Shown: piece after piece, positions 8,681 to 16,714 of the stretch | Layout: the number at the start of each line of letters is the position of its first letter | How positions within the stretch are numbered: position 1 is the stretch's first letter | Assembly: GCF_037081715.1 (NCBI RefSeq) | Contig: NZ_JAZDDH010000001.1 | Coordinates: 1-64,000, forward strand | Source of the DNA: Halalkalicoccus sp. CG83 | GTDB lineage: Archaea; Halobacteriota; Halobacteria; Halobacteriales; Halalkalicoccaceae | Length of the DNA stretch: 64,000 nt | Reading direction: 5' to 3' | The notes under the pieces: generated by a model | The model's input: only the letters and a program-made list of their open reading frames with translations | What the model was told of the DNA's origin: nothing | The model's database searches: none | Made by a program: the position numbers and the translations under genes

Positions 8681-9001
8681 TCAGGCGGGCATCGTCGCGT
8701 GGCCCGCGTCGGGGTCGACCGCCACGAACTCCCCGTCCTCCAGGCGACCGATCGGGAGCCACCCGAGCGGCCCGTGCGTGCTGCAGGTGATACACCGGCC
8801 GATCGGCCGGGCCTCGACGCTACCCTCGCGCACCCGGGAGTCGAAGAACGCCTCGAGGAGTACGTCGGCGGTCTCACAGCCGCAGAACTCGTGGTCGTCG
8901 ATCCGCCACATCTCGCTGACGCCGACCTCGCGCGAGTCGCCGATGCTGATCCAGGCGCCGTCGTCGAGCACCCGAACGGGAACGTCCATCTCCATGTCCA
9001 T
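8681..9001 (-). CDS. Small protein with two cysteine pairs, upstream of the nitrite/sulfite reductase
   Basis: A 106-residue acidic protein I do not recognise. It has a Cys40-Gly-Cys42 pair (HEFCGCET) and a Cys70-x-x-Cys73 pair followed by His76 (CITCSTHGPLG). Four closely disposed cysteines in a cytoplasmic haloarchaeal protein suggest bound zinc or iron-sulfur. It ends 89 bases before the reductase start on the same strand, with a CCCCG/CGGGG hairpin in the gap, so co-transcription is possible but not certain. ATG at 8999-9001 is taken; 8993-8995 is an in-frame alternative. Confidence 0.65.
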   Translation of the reverse strand: MDMEMDVPVRVLDDGAWISIGDSREVGVSEMWRIDDHEFCGCETADVLLEAFFDSRVREGSVEARPIGRCITCSTHGPLGWLPIGRLEDGEFVAVDPDAGHATMPA

Positions 9002-9206
9002 GTGTGATCGACGGGACGACGGGCTAAGCACCCGTCGTCGCGTGCAAGCCTTACCGGTGTGTGGTTCGAACGGGCGAACCGCGCAACGGCGACGGGAACC
9101 CCGTTCGTTGTCGACGGAGATAGGGGAAAGAATCACCCCTACACGGGAGTCGGGGAAGGGTTTGTCCACGGGGGCGACCTTTTGCGTTGGCCGCCCCAAC
9201 GGAGGA
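9002..9206. other. Divergent intergenic region
   Basis: 205 bases between the minus-strand cysteine protein and the plus-strand micro-ORFs. It holds a CCTTTTGCG TATA candidate at 9178-9186 and a GGAGG Shine-Dalgarno sequence at 9201-9205. No gene is apparent. Confidence 0.5.
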
Positions 9207-9290
9207 ATGATGACCCGAAACCGCGACGAGCAACGCCAGCATACGTCGGCTGACGTGGCTCCCGAACTCCACGAGGAGGACGGACGATGA
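9207..9290 (+). CDS. Micro-ORF of 27 residues
   Basis: Reads MMTRNRDEQRQHTSADVAPE and seven more residues, then TGA. A strong GGAGG at 9201-9205 precedes two consecutive ATGs (9207 and 9210). Spacing makes 9210 the better start, since GGAGG would abut the first. The stop overlaps the next ORF as ATGA. The composition is charged and soluble. It is either a real micro-protein or a leader whose translation feeds the next cistron. Confidence 0.5.
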   Translation: MMTRNRDEQRQHTSADVAPELHEEDGR

Positions 9291-9409
9291 GCGACGACCA
9301 CGACGACGAACACCTGAAGGACATCGAGGAGGGGGCTGGCTGCACCGAGATCTGGGAACACCTCTCCGAGAAACGCGAGCGCGAGGCGGCCGAAGGACGC
9401 GGCGACTAG
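9287..9409 (+). CDS. Micro-protein of 40 residues
   Basis: MSDDHDDEHLKDIEEGAGCTEIWEHLSEKRE plus a short tail. It is highly acidic, predicted helical, with a single cysteine in GAGCTEIWEHLSE. The start overlaps the stop of the 27-residue ORF (ATGA) and the stop lies 38 bases before the ParB-like gene on the same strand. The very acidic composition is what a real haloarchaeal protein should have. Function unknown. Confidence 0.6.
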   Translation: MSDDHDDEHLKDIEEGAGCTEIWEHLSEKREREAAEGRGD

Positions 9410-9447
9410 CGACGGGGTTTTTGCCGGAGGGGGCCAACGTCACCGTA

Positions 9448-10116
9448 ATGACAGAGGAACGACCAGGACGGACGCCGCCCAGCGAGCGGCGATCCCCGGT
9501 CGGAAAGCCGGTCGTCAGGGGCGACGCCGCCGTCACTGGCGAACGGGCCCGCGAGGCCGTCCAGTTCGATCCCCACGACCCCGCCAGTCTCGCCGAGGCC
9601 GCCGAAACCGTCCGCCAGTTCGCCGACGAGACGATCGGCGGCGAGGACAACGTCTACATGCTGCGCGGTGCCGCCGCCTGCGCCGCACTCGTCCGCGGCG
9701 AGGGGTCGTACAAGGCGGCCGCGGAACGCGCCGGCGGCGGCGCGAGCGTCTCCTTCATCCGGAAGTGGGCCCGGGTGCACGACCTCCCACAGGCGGTGAG
9801 GCGTCACGTGGCCATGGGCCACATCGCGCCGACGGCGGCGAAACACATCGCCCGCGTGGCCGGTGACGCCCGGTTCCAACTCGCGTGGGCGACGGTCGAC
9901 AACGACCTCACCGTTCGGGAGGTGCGCGCGATCGCGAGCGACGTGAGCAACGGCGCGTCCGTGGAGGAGGCGCTCGCGACCTACGGCATCACCCTCGGCG
10001 AACTCACACTACAACTGCCGCCCGAGATATACCGCGAACTACGCCGCGAGGCGGCCTACGAGGGCGTTCGCGCCGGCGACGTCGTCGCCGACGCGCTCAG
10101 CGAGTACCTCGACTGA
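9448..10116 (+). CDS. ParB-like helix-turn-helix protein lacking the ParB CTPase domain
   Basis: 222 residues. Positions about 85-165 resemble the central HTH and linker of ParB/KorB: GSYKAAAERAGGGASVSFIR, then RVHDLPQAVRRHVAMGHIAP (compare LPEEIQELVEEGELS), then LTVREVRAIASDV. The N-terminal ParB/Srx nucleotidase domain with its GxxR box is absent. The last 35 residues (LQLPPEIYRELRREAAYEGV) look like a ribbon-helix-helix or dimerisation tail. It probably binds DNA; a partitioning role is not shown because there is no parA nearby. Two micro-ORFs lie immediately upstream. The 3' end overlaps the convergent M20 gene by 20 bases. ATG 9448 is preferred to the upstream TTG. Confidence 0.75.
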   Translation: MTEERPGRTPPSERRSPVGKPVVRGDAAVTGERAREAVQFDPHDPASLAEAAETVRQFADETIGGEDNVYMLRGAAACAALVRGEGSYKAAAERAGGGASVSFIRKWARVHDLPQAVRRHVAMGHIAPTAAKHIARVAGDARFQLAWATVDNDLTVREVRAIASDVSNGASVEEALATYGITLGELTLQLPPEIYRELRREAAYEGVRAGDVVADALSEYLD

Positions 10117-11350
10117 GATACGTCTTCGCGGCGTCGACCAGCAGCCGCTCCGCCGCGAGCACCTCCGACCAGTCGATCGTCTCGTCGGGAAAGTGGGCCT
10201 GGTCGACCGATCCCGGACCGAAGACGACCGTCGGGATCCCGGCCTCGATGTAGTGGCGCGCGTCGGTGCCGTAGGTCGCCCCTCGTGGAGTCGGATCGAG
10301 GCCGTCACGCTCGAGCACCTCCCCGACCGCCTCGACGACCGGCTCGTCGGCGTCGATCTCGGCGGGCTCGAACTGCACCGAGAAGCGCTCGAACGACGGC
10401 GGGTTCGCGGAGAGCCACTCGTCGTCGCGGGCGATCCCCGAGAGCCGCTCGTCGACGCTACGCTCCACCTCCGAGACGGTCTCACCGGGGGCGACGCCGA
10501 TCCGGAACTCCGCCTCGAGCCGTGCCGGAACGGAGGAGGCCCACGATCCCGCCGTGACCCGGCCGGCGACGATCGGCCACGGTCGCGGAAACTCGGCGTA
10601 CAGCGGATGGGTGACCGTTCGCGAGCGCTCGTCCTCGAGAGCCGCGAGCGCGCGACGGATCCGCTCGAAGCGTGGAAGCACGTCCTCGCCGTTCCACGGC
10701 GTCGCCGCGTGGGCCGATCGGCCGGTGACCGTGAGCCGCTTCATCAGGGTGCCCTCGGTGGCGATCACGGGCGTCAGTTCGGTCGGTTCGGCGATGATCG
10801 CCGCATCCCGTTCGAACGGGTACGGGTTCGAGAGTGCCGCGGCCGCCGTGCCGATCCCGCCGTCCTCCTCGCCCGCAACGCTCTCGACGACGATCCGACC
10901 GTCGAGATCCGCGTCGGCGAGCCGTCGGGCGGCGAAGACGCAGGTCGCGAGCCCGACCTTCATGTCGGCCGCGCCGCGGGCGGTCAGACGGTCGTCCGTC
11001 TCGGGATCCCACCGCGGCTCGAACGGGTCTCCCTCCCATCCCTCGGCCTCGGCGGGGACGACGTCGACGTGGCCGTTGAGCACGAGCGTCGGTCCCTCCC
11101 CCGATCCGAGTTCGAGGACGCCGGCGACGCTCGGCCGGCCGTCCGCGTCGATCTCCCCGGGATCGTCCGGGAAGGAGGGATGGGATGCGAGTGCCGCGGG
11201 ATCTGCCTCCCAGCGGTAGGTCTCGAACCCCCACTCCTCGAGGCGGGTCTCGAGCCACTCCTGGGCGGGGGCCTCGTTGCCGTCGGTGGTGTCGAACGCG
11301 AGCAGGCGCTCGACGAACTCGCGGCGGTCGGCGTCGGATAAGTCGGACAT
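10097..11350 (-). CDS. M20 family metallopeptidase / deacylase (ArgE/DapE/ACY1 type)
   Basis: A 417-residue cytoplasmic zinc hydrolase. Metal and catalytic residues are visible: His94 and Asp96 in NGHVDVVP, Asp129 in GAADMKVG, the catalytic glutamate pair in AGEEDGG (about 161-162), and the C-terminal metal His in DQAHFPDE. A lid/dimerisation domain (about 190-300) interrupts the catalytic domain. Substrates in this family are N-acyl amino acids, succinyl-diaminopimelate or dipeptides; context does not choose. Haloarchaea normally annotate this protein as ArgE/DapE-related. Confidence 0.9.
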   Translation of the reverse strand: MSDLSDADRREFVERLLAFDTTDGNEAPAQEWLETRLEEWGFETYRWEADPAALASHPSFPDDPGEIDADGRPSVAGVLELGSGEGPTLVLNGHVDVVPAEAEGWEGDPFEPRWDPETDDRLTARGAADMKVGLATCVFAARRLADADLDGRIVVESVAGEEDGGIGTAAAALSNPYPFERDAAIIAEPTELTPVIATEGTLMKRLTVTGRSAHAATPWNGEDVLPRFERIRRALAALEDERSRTVTHPLYAEFPRPWPIVAGRVTAGSWASSVPARLEAEFRIGVAPGETVSEVERSVDERLSGIARDDEWLSANPPSFERFSVQFEPAEIDADEPVVEAVGEVLERDGLDPTPRGATYGTDARHYIEAGIPTVVFGPGSVDQAHFPDETIDWSEVLAAERLLVDAAKTYLSRGTR

Positions 11351-11435
11351 GAACCAGGGGTCGTCTGGGGGGAGCCTAAAGCGTTCGGCTCGAATCCTGA
11401 ACGCTTATCACCGTGGACCGGCGAACGTGATACGA

Positions 11436-11509
11436 GGGCCGGTAGCTCAGTCCGGCAGAGCGTCTGACTCTTAATCAGACGGTCGCGTGTTCAAATCGCG
11501 CCCGGCCCG
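11436..11509 (+). tRNA. tRNA-Lys (anticodon CTT)
   Basis: The cloverleaf closes: acceptor GGCCGGG-type pairing of GGGCCGG with CCGGCCC, anticodon stem TCTGA/TCAGA around loop CTCTTAA (anticodon CTT), T-arm GCGTG-TTCAAAT-CGCGC, discriminator G. No intron and no encoded CCA. CGCTTATCA at 11402-11410 is a likely promoter element. The 3' end is copied downstream. Confidence 0.95.
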
Positions 11510-11760
11510 CTTTCGCTCCGAACACTACTGTGAGGAGCGAAGCAGCCACGAAACGATTTGGACGCAGGGAGCGAAACGAGCGTGAGCGAGTGGAGTGACT
11601 GGGTGTTCAAATCGCGCCCGGCCCGCTTGCTGTCGGCGAACGACCTCGTGAGCTGACGGCAACGGAACCGACCGATTGGGGACAGAAGACGGAACGAGCG
11701 TGAGCGAGCGGAGCGACCGGGTAGTCAGATCACGTCCGGACCGGTCGTCTCATCGCGAGC
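11487..11760 (+). repeat. Tandem, decaying copies of the tRNA-Lys 3' end
   Basis: The last 23 bases of tRNA-Lys plus three flanking bases (11487-11512, 26 nt) recur exactly at 11603-11628. A third, degenerate copy sits at about 11719-11746 (GGTAGTCAGATCACGTCCGG). The spacers also match each other: ACGAGCGTGAGCGAGYGGAG occurs at 11576-11595 and again at 11694-11713. The period is about 116-118 bases. Such direct repeats of a tRNA 3' end are what tRNA-targeting integrases leave, or they arise by slippage. No integrase is present. Confidence 0.8.
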
Positions 11761-11789
11761 GACGGGAACGACCGGCGGGGAGCGGACTT

Positions 11790-11969
11790 TCAAGCCCGGG
11801 TCGGGAGGTACGACATCGAGATCAGCAGGAAGACTGTTATCCCGCTCAGCACGCTGATCCACCGCAGCCCCGTTCGGTCGGGGACGAGACCGAGCGCTCC
11901 GAGAGACCACGCACCGATCGCGACGAGGGCGAAGAACGCCGCATACACTGCCGCTGCGCGTCGTTGCAT
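11790..11969 (-). CDS. 59-residue two-helix membrane protein
   Basis: Opens MQRRAAAVYAAFFALVAIGA and closes SYLPTRA. It has two hydrophobic helices (about residues 5-29 and 38-55) joined by a short polar loop (PDRTGLRW). A TATA-like CTCTATACG lies about 25 bases before the ATG (near 11990-12000 on the opposite strand), consistent with a leaderless transcript. The positive N-terminus predicts N-in topology. It is short enough to escape routine gene calling. I do not recognise a named family. Confidence 0.65.
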   Translation of the reverse strand: MQRRAAAVYAAFFALVAIGAWSLGALGLVPDRTGLRWISVLSGITVFLLISMSYLPTRA

Positions 11970-12135
11970 GTGTCCGGGGATGTCGCCCCGGGCGTATAGA
12001 GGTTACCTTTCGGCGTGGTCGTCGCCGTCGAACGGCGTTCGGAGAGGGGACTCGATGCCGACGGAACCGTGGTCGGGATCGCGCTCGGTCGGTGCCACCG
12101 AAAGACGTACCTGCTCCCGATCCGCTCCTTCGAGC

Positions 12136-12918
12136 GTGAAGGAAACGCACTCCCGGCGCGGGTTTCTGGGAACGGCGGGACTCTCGCTCTCACTCACGCT
12201 CGCGGGTTGTCTCGACTCGTCGGATTCGTCCGACTCCGCGGACTCACCGGAGGGGTCGTCCGAGGGGTCGGACGAGAACTCGACCGACGCGTCGGGATCC
12301 GCGAACGAATCCGATCGAACGGGCGCGTCCGAACCGGAGGACGTGACGTTCGAGTCGACGGCGGGGACGGAACTCGAGGGCACGATCCACGGGGAGGGAC
12401 GCTGTGGCATCGTCCTCACACCCCAGATCAATCTCGACCGGGAGAGCTGGAGCGAACAAGCACGCCGGCTGGCCGACGAGGGGTACTCGGCACTGGCGAT
12501 CGACGAGGACGAGGACGACCGCCCGGGGTCGATCCTGGGTGCCGTCCGCCATCTGACGGAGGAACGCGGAACGGAGCGGATCGTGTTGGTCGGCGCCAGC
12601 AGCGGCGGCGAGGCATCGGTGGTCGCCAACGCACGGGCGGAGACGGACGCCGTCGCCGGGGTGGTCGCCATCTCGCCGGGCGGCGGTGCGGATCGGCCGG
12701 CCGACCTACGGGGCCGAAAGCTGTTCGTAGTGGCCGAGGACGACGACGAGCGCTTCGTGCGGACGACCGAGAAGCTCCACGAGCAGGCTCCGGAGCCGAA
12801 GGAGCTGCGGACCTACTCGGGAGACGAACACGGACAGGGACTCTTCGAGACGGAACACGGCGGGGACCTCCTAGGACGAATACTGGCACTCGTGGACGCC
12901 GCGTGCGAGGAGGGATAG
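12136..12918 (+). CDS. Tat-exported lipoprotein, alpha/beta-hydrolase type
   Basis: Starting at GTG 12136 the protein (260 residues) opens with a twin-arginine signal (SRRGFLG), a hydrophobic stretch and a lipobox (LAGC), followed by a Ser/Asp/Glu-rich linker (about residues 32-75) and a small alpha/beta-hydrolase domain. The nucleophile elbow is GASSGG, with a candidate acid in VVAEDDDERF and histidine in GDEHGQG. It is therefore predicted to be anchored outside the membrane and to hydrolyse an ester. An ATG at 12055 is in frame, but the added 27 residues would bury the Tat motif. Confidence 0.8.
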   Translation: MKETHSRRGFLGTAGLSLSLTLAGCLDSSDSSDSADSPEGSSEGSDENSTDASGSANESDRTGASEPEDVTFESTAGTELEGTIHGEGRCGIVLTPQINLDRESWSEQARRLADEGYSALAIDEDEDDRPGSILGAVRHLTEERGTERIVLVGASSGGEASVVANARAETDAVAGVVAISPGGGADRPADLRGRKLFVVAEDDDERFVRTTEKLHEQAPEPKELRTYSGDEHGQGLFETEHGGDLLGRILALVDAACEEG

Positions 12919-12997
12919 GGGCGACCGGCGGACCGTAAGGGGAGGGATCTCGACGCTCGCGGCACGGACCGAGCGTGGGAACTCCGACCTACCGAGG

Positions 12998-14278
12998 CTA
13001 CACGTAGCCCAGCAACGGCATCGCGAGCCCGACGGCCCAACCGGAGAGGCCGGCGACGAAGAGGAGGCTCCCCCTCCTGTCGGTGCGGGCGGCCCCGGCC
13101 GCGAGCAGTCCGAGGGCGAACAACAGTCCCAGCCGATGGAGGAACAGCGCCATCGGCAGCGCGGAGATCCCCAGACCCGCGAAGTCGAACACGAACGCGC
13201 TACCCAGACCGGCGACGGTGAAGACGAGCGCCGGCTGTGGCTCGGGCGGCCGACCCAGCCAGCTCGCACCGCGGTGGAAATGCAGGAAGCGGGAGGCCGC
13301 TTCCAGAGGCTGGGTCAGGACGATCGTCACCAGCGGGAGCCCGAACGCCAGGATCGGGTAGAGAACGGCGACGAACGCCTTCGGATTGATACCGCTCAGC
13401 GTCGCCTCTAGAACGAGGCCGGCGGTCCGGACGCCGAGGAACAGACTCGCGAGCGCCGCGGCCAGGACGAAGCCGCGAACGTTCGCGCGGATCCAGACGA
13501 GGAGATCCGACGTCTCGCGCCGGACCGTCCGGAGGGTCTCCCTCTCGAGCAACCCGAGGGCGCCGACGAGACCGACGGTCGCCAACTCGATCACCGACAG
13601 CCAGCCGTCGTGTCGAGGCCCGTTCGTGCCGTGGTACTCCCGTCTGACCTCCTCGACGTACGGCTGGTCGAGGAACTCCGTCTCGAGCGTGCTCTGGGAG
13701 TCCTGGATGTCGGTTACGGTGTGACGGAGACGGAACCAGTCCCAGTACTCCTGGTGGATCTGGATCGCTGTCCAGTCGTCGGTCGTCGGCGTGTACGCGC
13801 GGATGTGGTGGCGGCTTCCCAGGTACGACCCCGTGTGGAGCTGGTAGCTCTCGGTGACCCAGACGCCCTCGCCGCCGTGTGGCGAGGTGTCGATGTAGGT
13901 GTAGCGCGTCGAGCCGTGGGCGTCGTCCCACTCGATCGTCTCGTCCTCCCCGGTGACCTCGTAGGTCTCCTCCTGTGCTTCCTCCTCGGGATCGGTCTCC
14001 TCCCACTCGAGTTCCGTCCGGTCGACGAGCGCCTGCTGGACTCGTTCGTCGGAGCCGTGGATGATCAGGTTGATCGCGAGGGTCCGGTCGTCGGGCGATC
14101 GGCCGTGGCTGGTGTACGGCCAGAGGTAGCTTCCTCCCTCTTCGGGCTGGACGAGCCGATCGGAGGCGGGTGCCTCGTAGTCCGTCGAGTCGCTCGCCAC
14201 GTCGACGACCCCGCTTGCCACTAGATAACTGACGGCGAGCACCAGGAGTCCAACGAGGAGCAACTGACGCCGGTTCAT
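12998..14278 (-). CDS. Haloarchaeal multi-pass membrane protein with large extracellular domain
   Basis: 426 residues: an N-terminal helix (about 5-25), a soluble region of about 200 residues rich in aromatic and acidic residues (RYTYIDTSPHGG, GSYLGSRHHIRAY, HQEYWDWFRLRHTVT), then about six hydrophobic helices to the C-terminus. The soluble part faintly recalls the LssY C-terminal domain, but I would not name it on that. The start at 14278 (MNRRQLLLVGLLVLAV) gives a clean signal-anchor. An A+T-rich TCAATAATTAAAAGC segment (near 14325-14339) and TCATATCATC (near 14300) are promoter candidates. Confidence 0.7.
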   Translation of the reverse strand: MNRRQLLLVGLLVLAVSYLVASGVVDVASDSTDYEAPASDRLVQPEEGGSYLWPYTSHGRSPDDRTLAINLIIHGSDERVQQALVDRTELEWEETDPEEEAQEETYEVTGEDETIEWDDAHGSTRYTYIDTSPHGGEGVWVTESYQLHTGSYLGSRHHIRAYTPTTDDWTAIQIHQEYWDWFRLRHTVTDIQDSQSTLETEFLDQPYVEEVRREYHGTNGPRHDGWLSVIELATVGLVGALGLLERETLRTVRRETSDLLVWIRANVRGFVLAAALASLFLGVRTAGLVLEATLSGINPKAFVAVLYPILAFGLPLVTIVLTQPLEAASRFLHFHRGASWLGRPPEPQPALVFTVAGLGSAFVFDFAGLGISALPMALFLHRLGLLFALGLLAAGAARTDRRGSLLFVAGLSGWAVGLAMPLLGYV

Positions 14279-14510
14279 CGGGAGTCCGTTGCTCGGGAGA
14301 TGATATGACGACACTTGAGCGTTGCTTTTAATTATTGACTTCTTACTATGAATTTAGTGGGCGGAAGTGAAATATTACCGACACGGAGCCTACTTCGGCC
14401 TGGCTGCCGATGGCACGACCCGATGACGACAACTCTCGGAGGAGGCTGGCTCTACGGGGAGACTGGAAGGAGTCCGATGGGTCGGCCACTGTGGAACGAC
14501 CGGCATGTGC
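14279..14510. other. Intergenic region upstream of the membrane protein
   Basis: 232 bases. The part next to the membrane-protein start is A+T-rich (14300-14370) and probably holds its promoter. The remainder, up to the 3' end of the glycosyltransferase gene, shows no gene or clear structure. Confidence 0.4.
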
Positions 14511-15611
14511 TCATCGGTACTCCCCACTCGAGAGACGCTCCCGATGGGTGGTCTCGGAGTAGTGCTCGTCGCTCGGAGGCGTGACGTTCCGATAGAGCGT
14601 CTCGAGGAGGGGGAGCGTATTGGATCGGACGGAGTATCGTTCGACGGCGGCTCTGGAGTCCAGATCGGTTCGCAGACACGTCTCGATCGTCTCGAGCATC
14701 GACTCGAGGTTTCCGTACTCGAATCGGCGTCCGTTGTCGGGGCCGATCGTCCGGGTGAACGGGAGGACGTCGGCGGCCGCGACCGGCGTCCCGCAGGCGT
14801 TCGCCTCGAGGGTCGACAGACCCAGCGTGTCGGCGGTCGAGGCCGTCACGAAGACGTCGATGGAGGAGTAGAAGCCCGGTAGCTCCTCCCGCGGGAGGAA
14901 GTCCCAGATCTCGACGTTCCTCGGGGCACGCTCCTCGAGTCGATCCCGGAAGGGCCCCTCGCCGACGATGACGAAATCGTACTCGGGTAACCGCTCGGCG
15001 ACTCGCAGGATCTCGCTGACGTTCTTCTCCGGGCTGAGCCGGCCACTGTAGCCGATCACCGTCCGATCGGGGTACCAGCGCTCGTCGGTCGGCTCGAAGA
15101 ACTCCATGTCGATTCCCACCGGGAGCTTCACGTGTTCGACGTCGCGCTCGATCCGTTCCGTCGAGGCGGTCACGACGTCGAAGCTCTCGAGGAACGTGTT
15201 CTCCCACGGGAGGTATGCCCTCGCGAGCAGGGCCGCAATCGACTCGAACTTGACGTTCTGGTGGAAGTACTCCTCGATGGGCGTGTGGTGGGTGTAGATC
15301 GACGGGAGGTCGTGTTTCCGTGCGTAGTACCGTCCGAGGAGTCCGATCGGCGCCGGTCCGTGGCAGTGGACGACGTCCAGTTCGGGCAGCGTCGAGGGAC
15401 GCTTGAACAGCGGGATCCGGTAGCCGGGGTAGAACGGGTTCGGAACCGAGGTAACGGGAATCTCCCGCTCGCCGGGTTCGTAGTCGCCGTCGGGATAGAC
15501 GACGTACACCTCGTGTCCCGCCCGCTCCAGTTCCCGCTTCCAGAGGTCGATCGTGTACGTCACCCCGTCGAGTTCCGGAAAGTAGCTGTCGGTGAAGAAC
15601 CCGATCCTCAT
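14511..15611 (-). CDS. GT4-type glycosyltransferase
   Basis: A 366-residue GT-B enzyme. The N-terminal domain starts RIGFFTDSYFPELDGVTY, with HCHGPAPIGLLGR and YTHHTPIEEYF, the arrangement seen in mannosyl- and glucosyl-diacylglycerol synthases of the GT4 family. The nucleotide-sugar domain has GYSGRLSPEKN, VGEGPFR and the E-x7-E-like segment TADTLGLSTLEANACGTPV. It should act at the inner membrane face, transferring a sugar to lipid or to a growing glycan. It begins directly after the stop of the second GT4 gene, so the two are co-translated. Confidence 0.9.
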   Translation of the reverse strand: MRIGFFTDSYFPELDGVTYTIDLWKRELERAGHEVYVVYPDGDYEPGEREIPVTSVPNPFYPGYRIPLFKRPSTLPELDVVHCHGPAPIGLLGRYYARKHDLPSIYTHHTPIEEYFHQNVKFESIAALLARAYLPWENTFLESFDVVTASTERIERDVEHVKLPVGIDMEFFEPTDERWYPDRTVIGYSGRLSPEKNVSEILRVAERLPEYDFVIVGEGPFRDRLEERAPRNVEIWDFLPREELPGFYSSIDVFVTASTADTLGLSTLEANACGTPVAAADVLPFTRTIGPDNGRRFEYGNLESMLETIETCLRTDLDSRAAVERYSVRSNTLPLLETLYRNVTPPSDEHYSETTHRERLSSGEYR

Positions 15612-16583
15612 TCAGGCCACCTCCTCGTACAGCGTCCGCAGCCGCCGGGCCGTGTTCGGAAGGGTGAACGCCTCGCTGGTCCGGATCGCGTTCTCCCCGA
15701 GCCGTTCGCGGAGCTTCGGGTCGTTCAGTCGCTCGAGGTCCTCCTCGAACGGTCCGTCGGACTTCAGACAGTCGTGTCCGTCCTCGAGCCACGAGAACGT
15801 CTCGATGTCGCGCACGAGAACCGGCTTGCCGGCGCTCATCGCCTCCAGGAGCGCGATCCCCTCGTTCTCCTCGTGGGTCGGGAAGAAGAAGACGTCTCCC
15901 GCCGCGTACGCGCCTCGGATGTCGTCGACGTAGCCGGTGAACGTGCAGTTCTCGGGCGACCGCTCGATCAGTCTCCTCGTCGATCGGCCCTTGAGCGAGC
16001 GGTCGAGCGGCCCGAACCAGGCGAAATCGAGCCCGGGCATCCGGCGGGCCGTCTCGACGAACGTTCGGAGCCCCTTGCGCTTGATGACGTGGCCGACGAG
16101 GAAGACGACCGGTGGCGTCAGGTCGTATCGACGGAGGTACTCGGATCGCAGCGTCTCGAACCCCTCGAGCTTCTCCCGGTCGACGCCGTTCGTGATGACG
16201 GTCGTCTCGGTCTCGACGTACGTCTCGATCAACCGCCGGTTGTACTCCGAGGGACAGACGAGTACGTCGCCGAGTTCGTATGCTGCCTCGAGATACGGTC
16301 GAAGCGGCTTCGAGAGGACGTTAGTGAACCGGAAGCTGTCCCCGAAGTCCTCCGCGGTGACGTGGGTGTGGATCACGACCGGGATTCCGCGTCTTCGCGC
16401 CCGCTTCGCGTAGTAGATCGATCGCGGCCCCATGAGGTTGAGATGGAGGACGTCGGCGTCGAGTCGCGGCGTCTGTGCGTACTCGATGTCCAGTTCGGCC
16501 AGCATCTTCCGCTGGTTCCTGACCGACTCGCGTATCCCACCGGTCACCACGTCCTCGAACTCGAGATAGTGGCTAACGTTCAT
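15612..16583 (-). CDS. GT4-type glycosyltransferase
   Basis: A 323-residue GT-B enzyme: NLMGPRSIYYAKRARRRGIP in the acceptor domain, then VGHVIKRKG, FAWFGPLD and the donor motif EENEGIALLEAMSAGKPVL. It differs clearly from its neighbour, so the two probably add different sugars to the same glycan or glycolipid. The stop is immediately followed by the start of the downstream glycosyltransferase. The divergence from the sulfatase-like gene upstream is only apparent; all lie on the minus strand. Confidence 0.9.
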   Translation of the reverse strand: MNVSHYLEFEDVVTGGIRESVRNQRKMLAELDIEYAQTPRLDADVLHLNLMGPRSIYYAKRARRRGIPVVIHTHVTAEDFGDSFRFTNVLSKPLRPYLEAAYELGDVLVCPSEYNRRLIETYVETETTVITNGVDREKLEGFETLRSEYLRRYDLTPPVVFLVGHVIKRKGLRTFVETARRMPGLDFAWFGPLDRSLKGRSTRRLIERSPENCTFTGYVDDIRGAYAAGDVFFFPTHEENEGIALLEAMSAGKPVLVRDIETFSWLEDGHDCLKSDGPFEEDLERLNDPKLRERLGENAIRTSEAFTLPNTARRLRTLYEEVA

Positions 16584-16714
16584 GCGACCATGGTTGATGT
16601 CTTCGAAAGTGCTTACGTCAATCTTCTGCAGGCGTATCGATGCATTCAACCCGGGCCTGACCGGGTGCTCGTCCTCTCGTCCCGTTTCGGCGCTTTGCCT
16701 TCCGCTGTCGGGCT

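Noticed and set aside
6918-9290. 790-codon open frame on the plus strand
   Set aside because: It is antisense to the nitrite/sulfite reductase; long antisense frames are normal in G+C-rich haloarchaeal genes. Its protein is Val/Leu/Arg-rich with no domain.
11487-11760. Complete second tRNA gene downstream of tRNA-Lys
   Set aside because: Only the 3' end is copied; no acceptor 5' strand, D-arm or anticodon stem.
12055-12135. ATG-initiated extension of the Tat lipoprotein
   Set aside because: It would place about 27 polar residues before the twin-arginine motif; GTG 12136 fits better.
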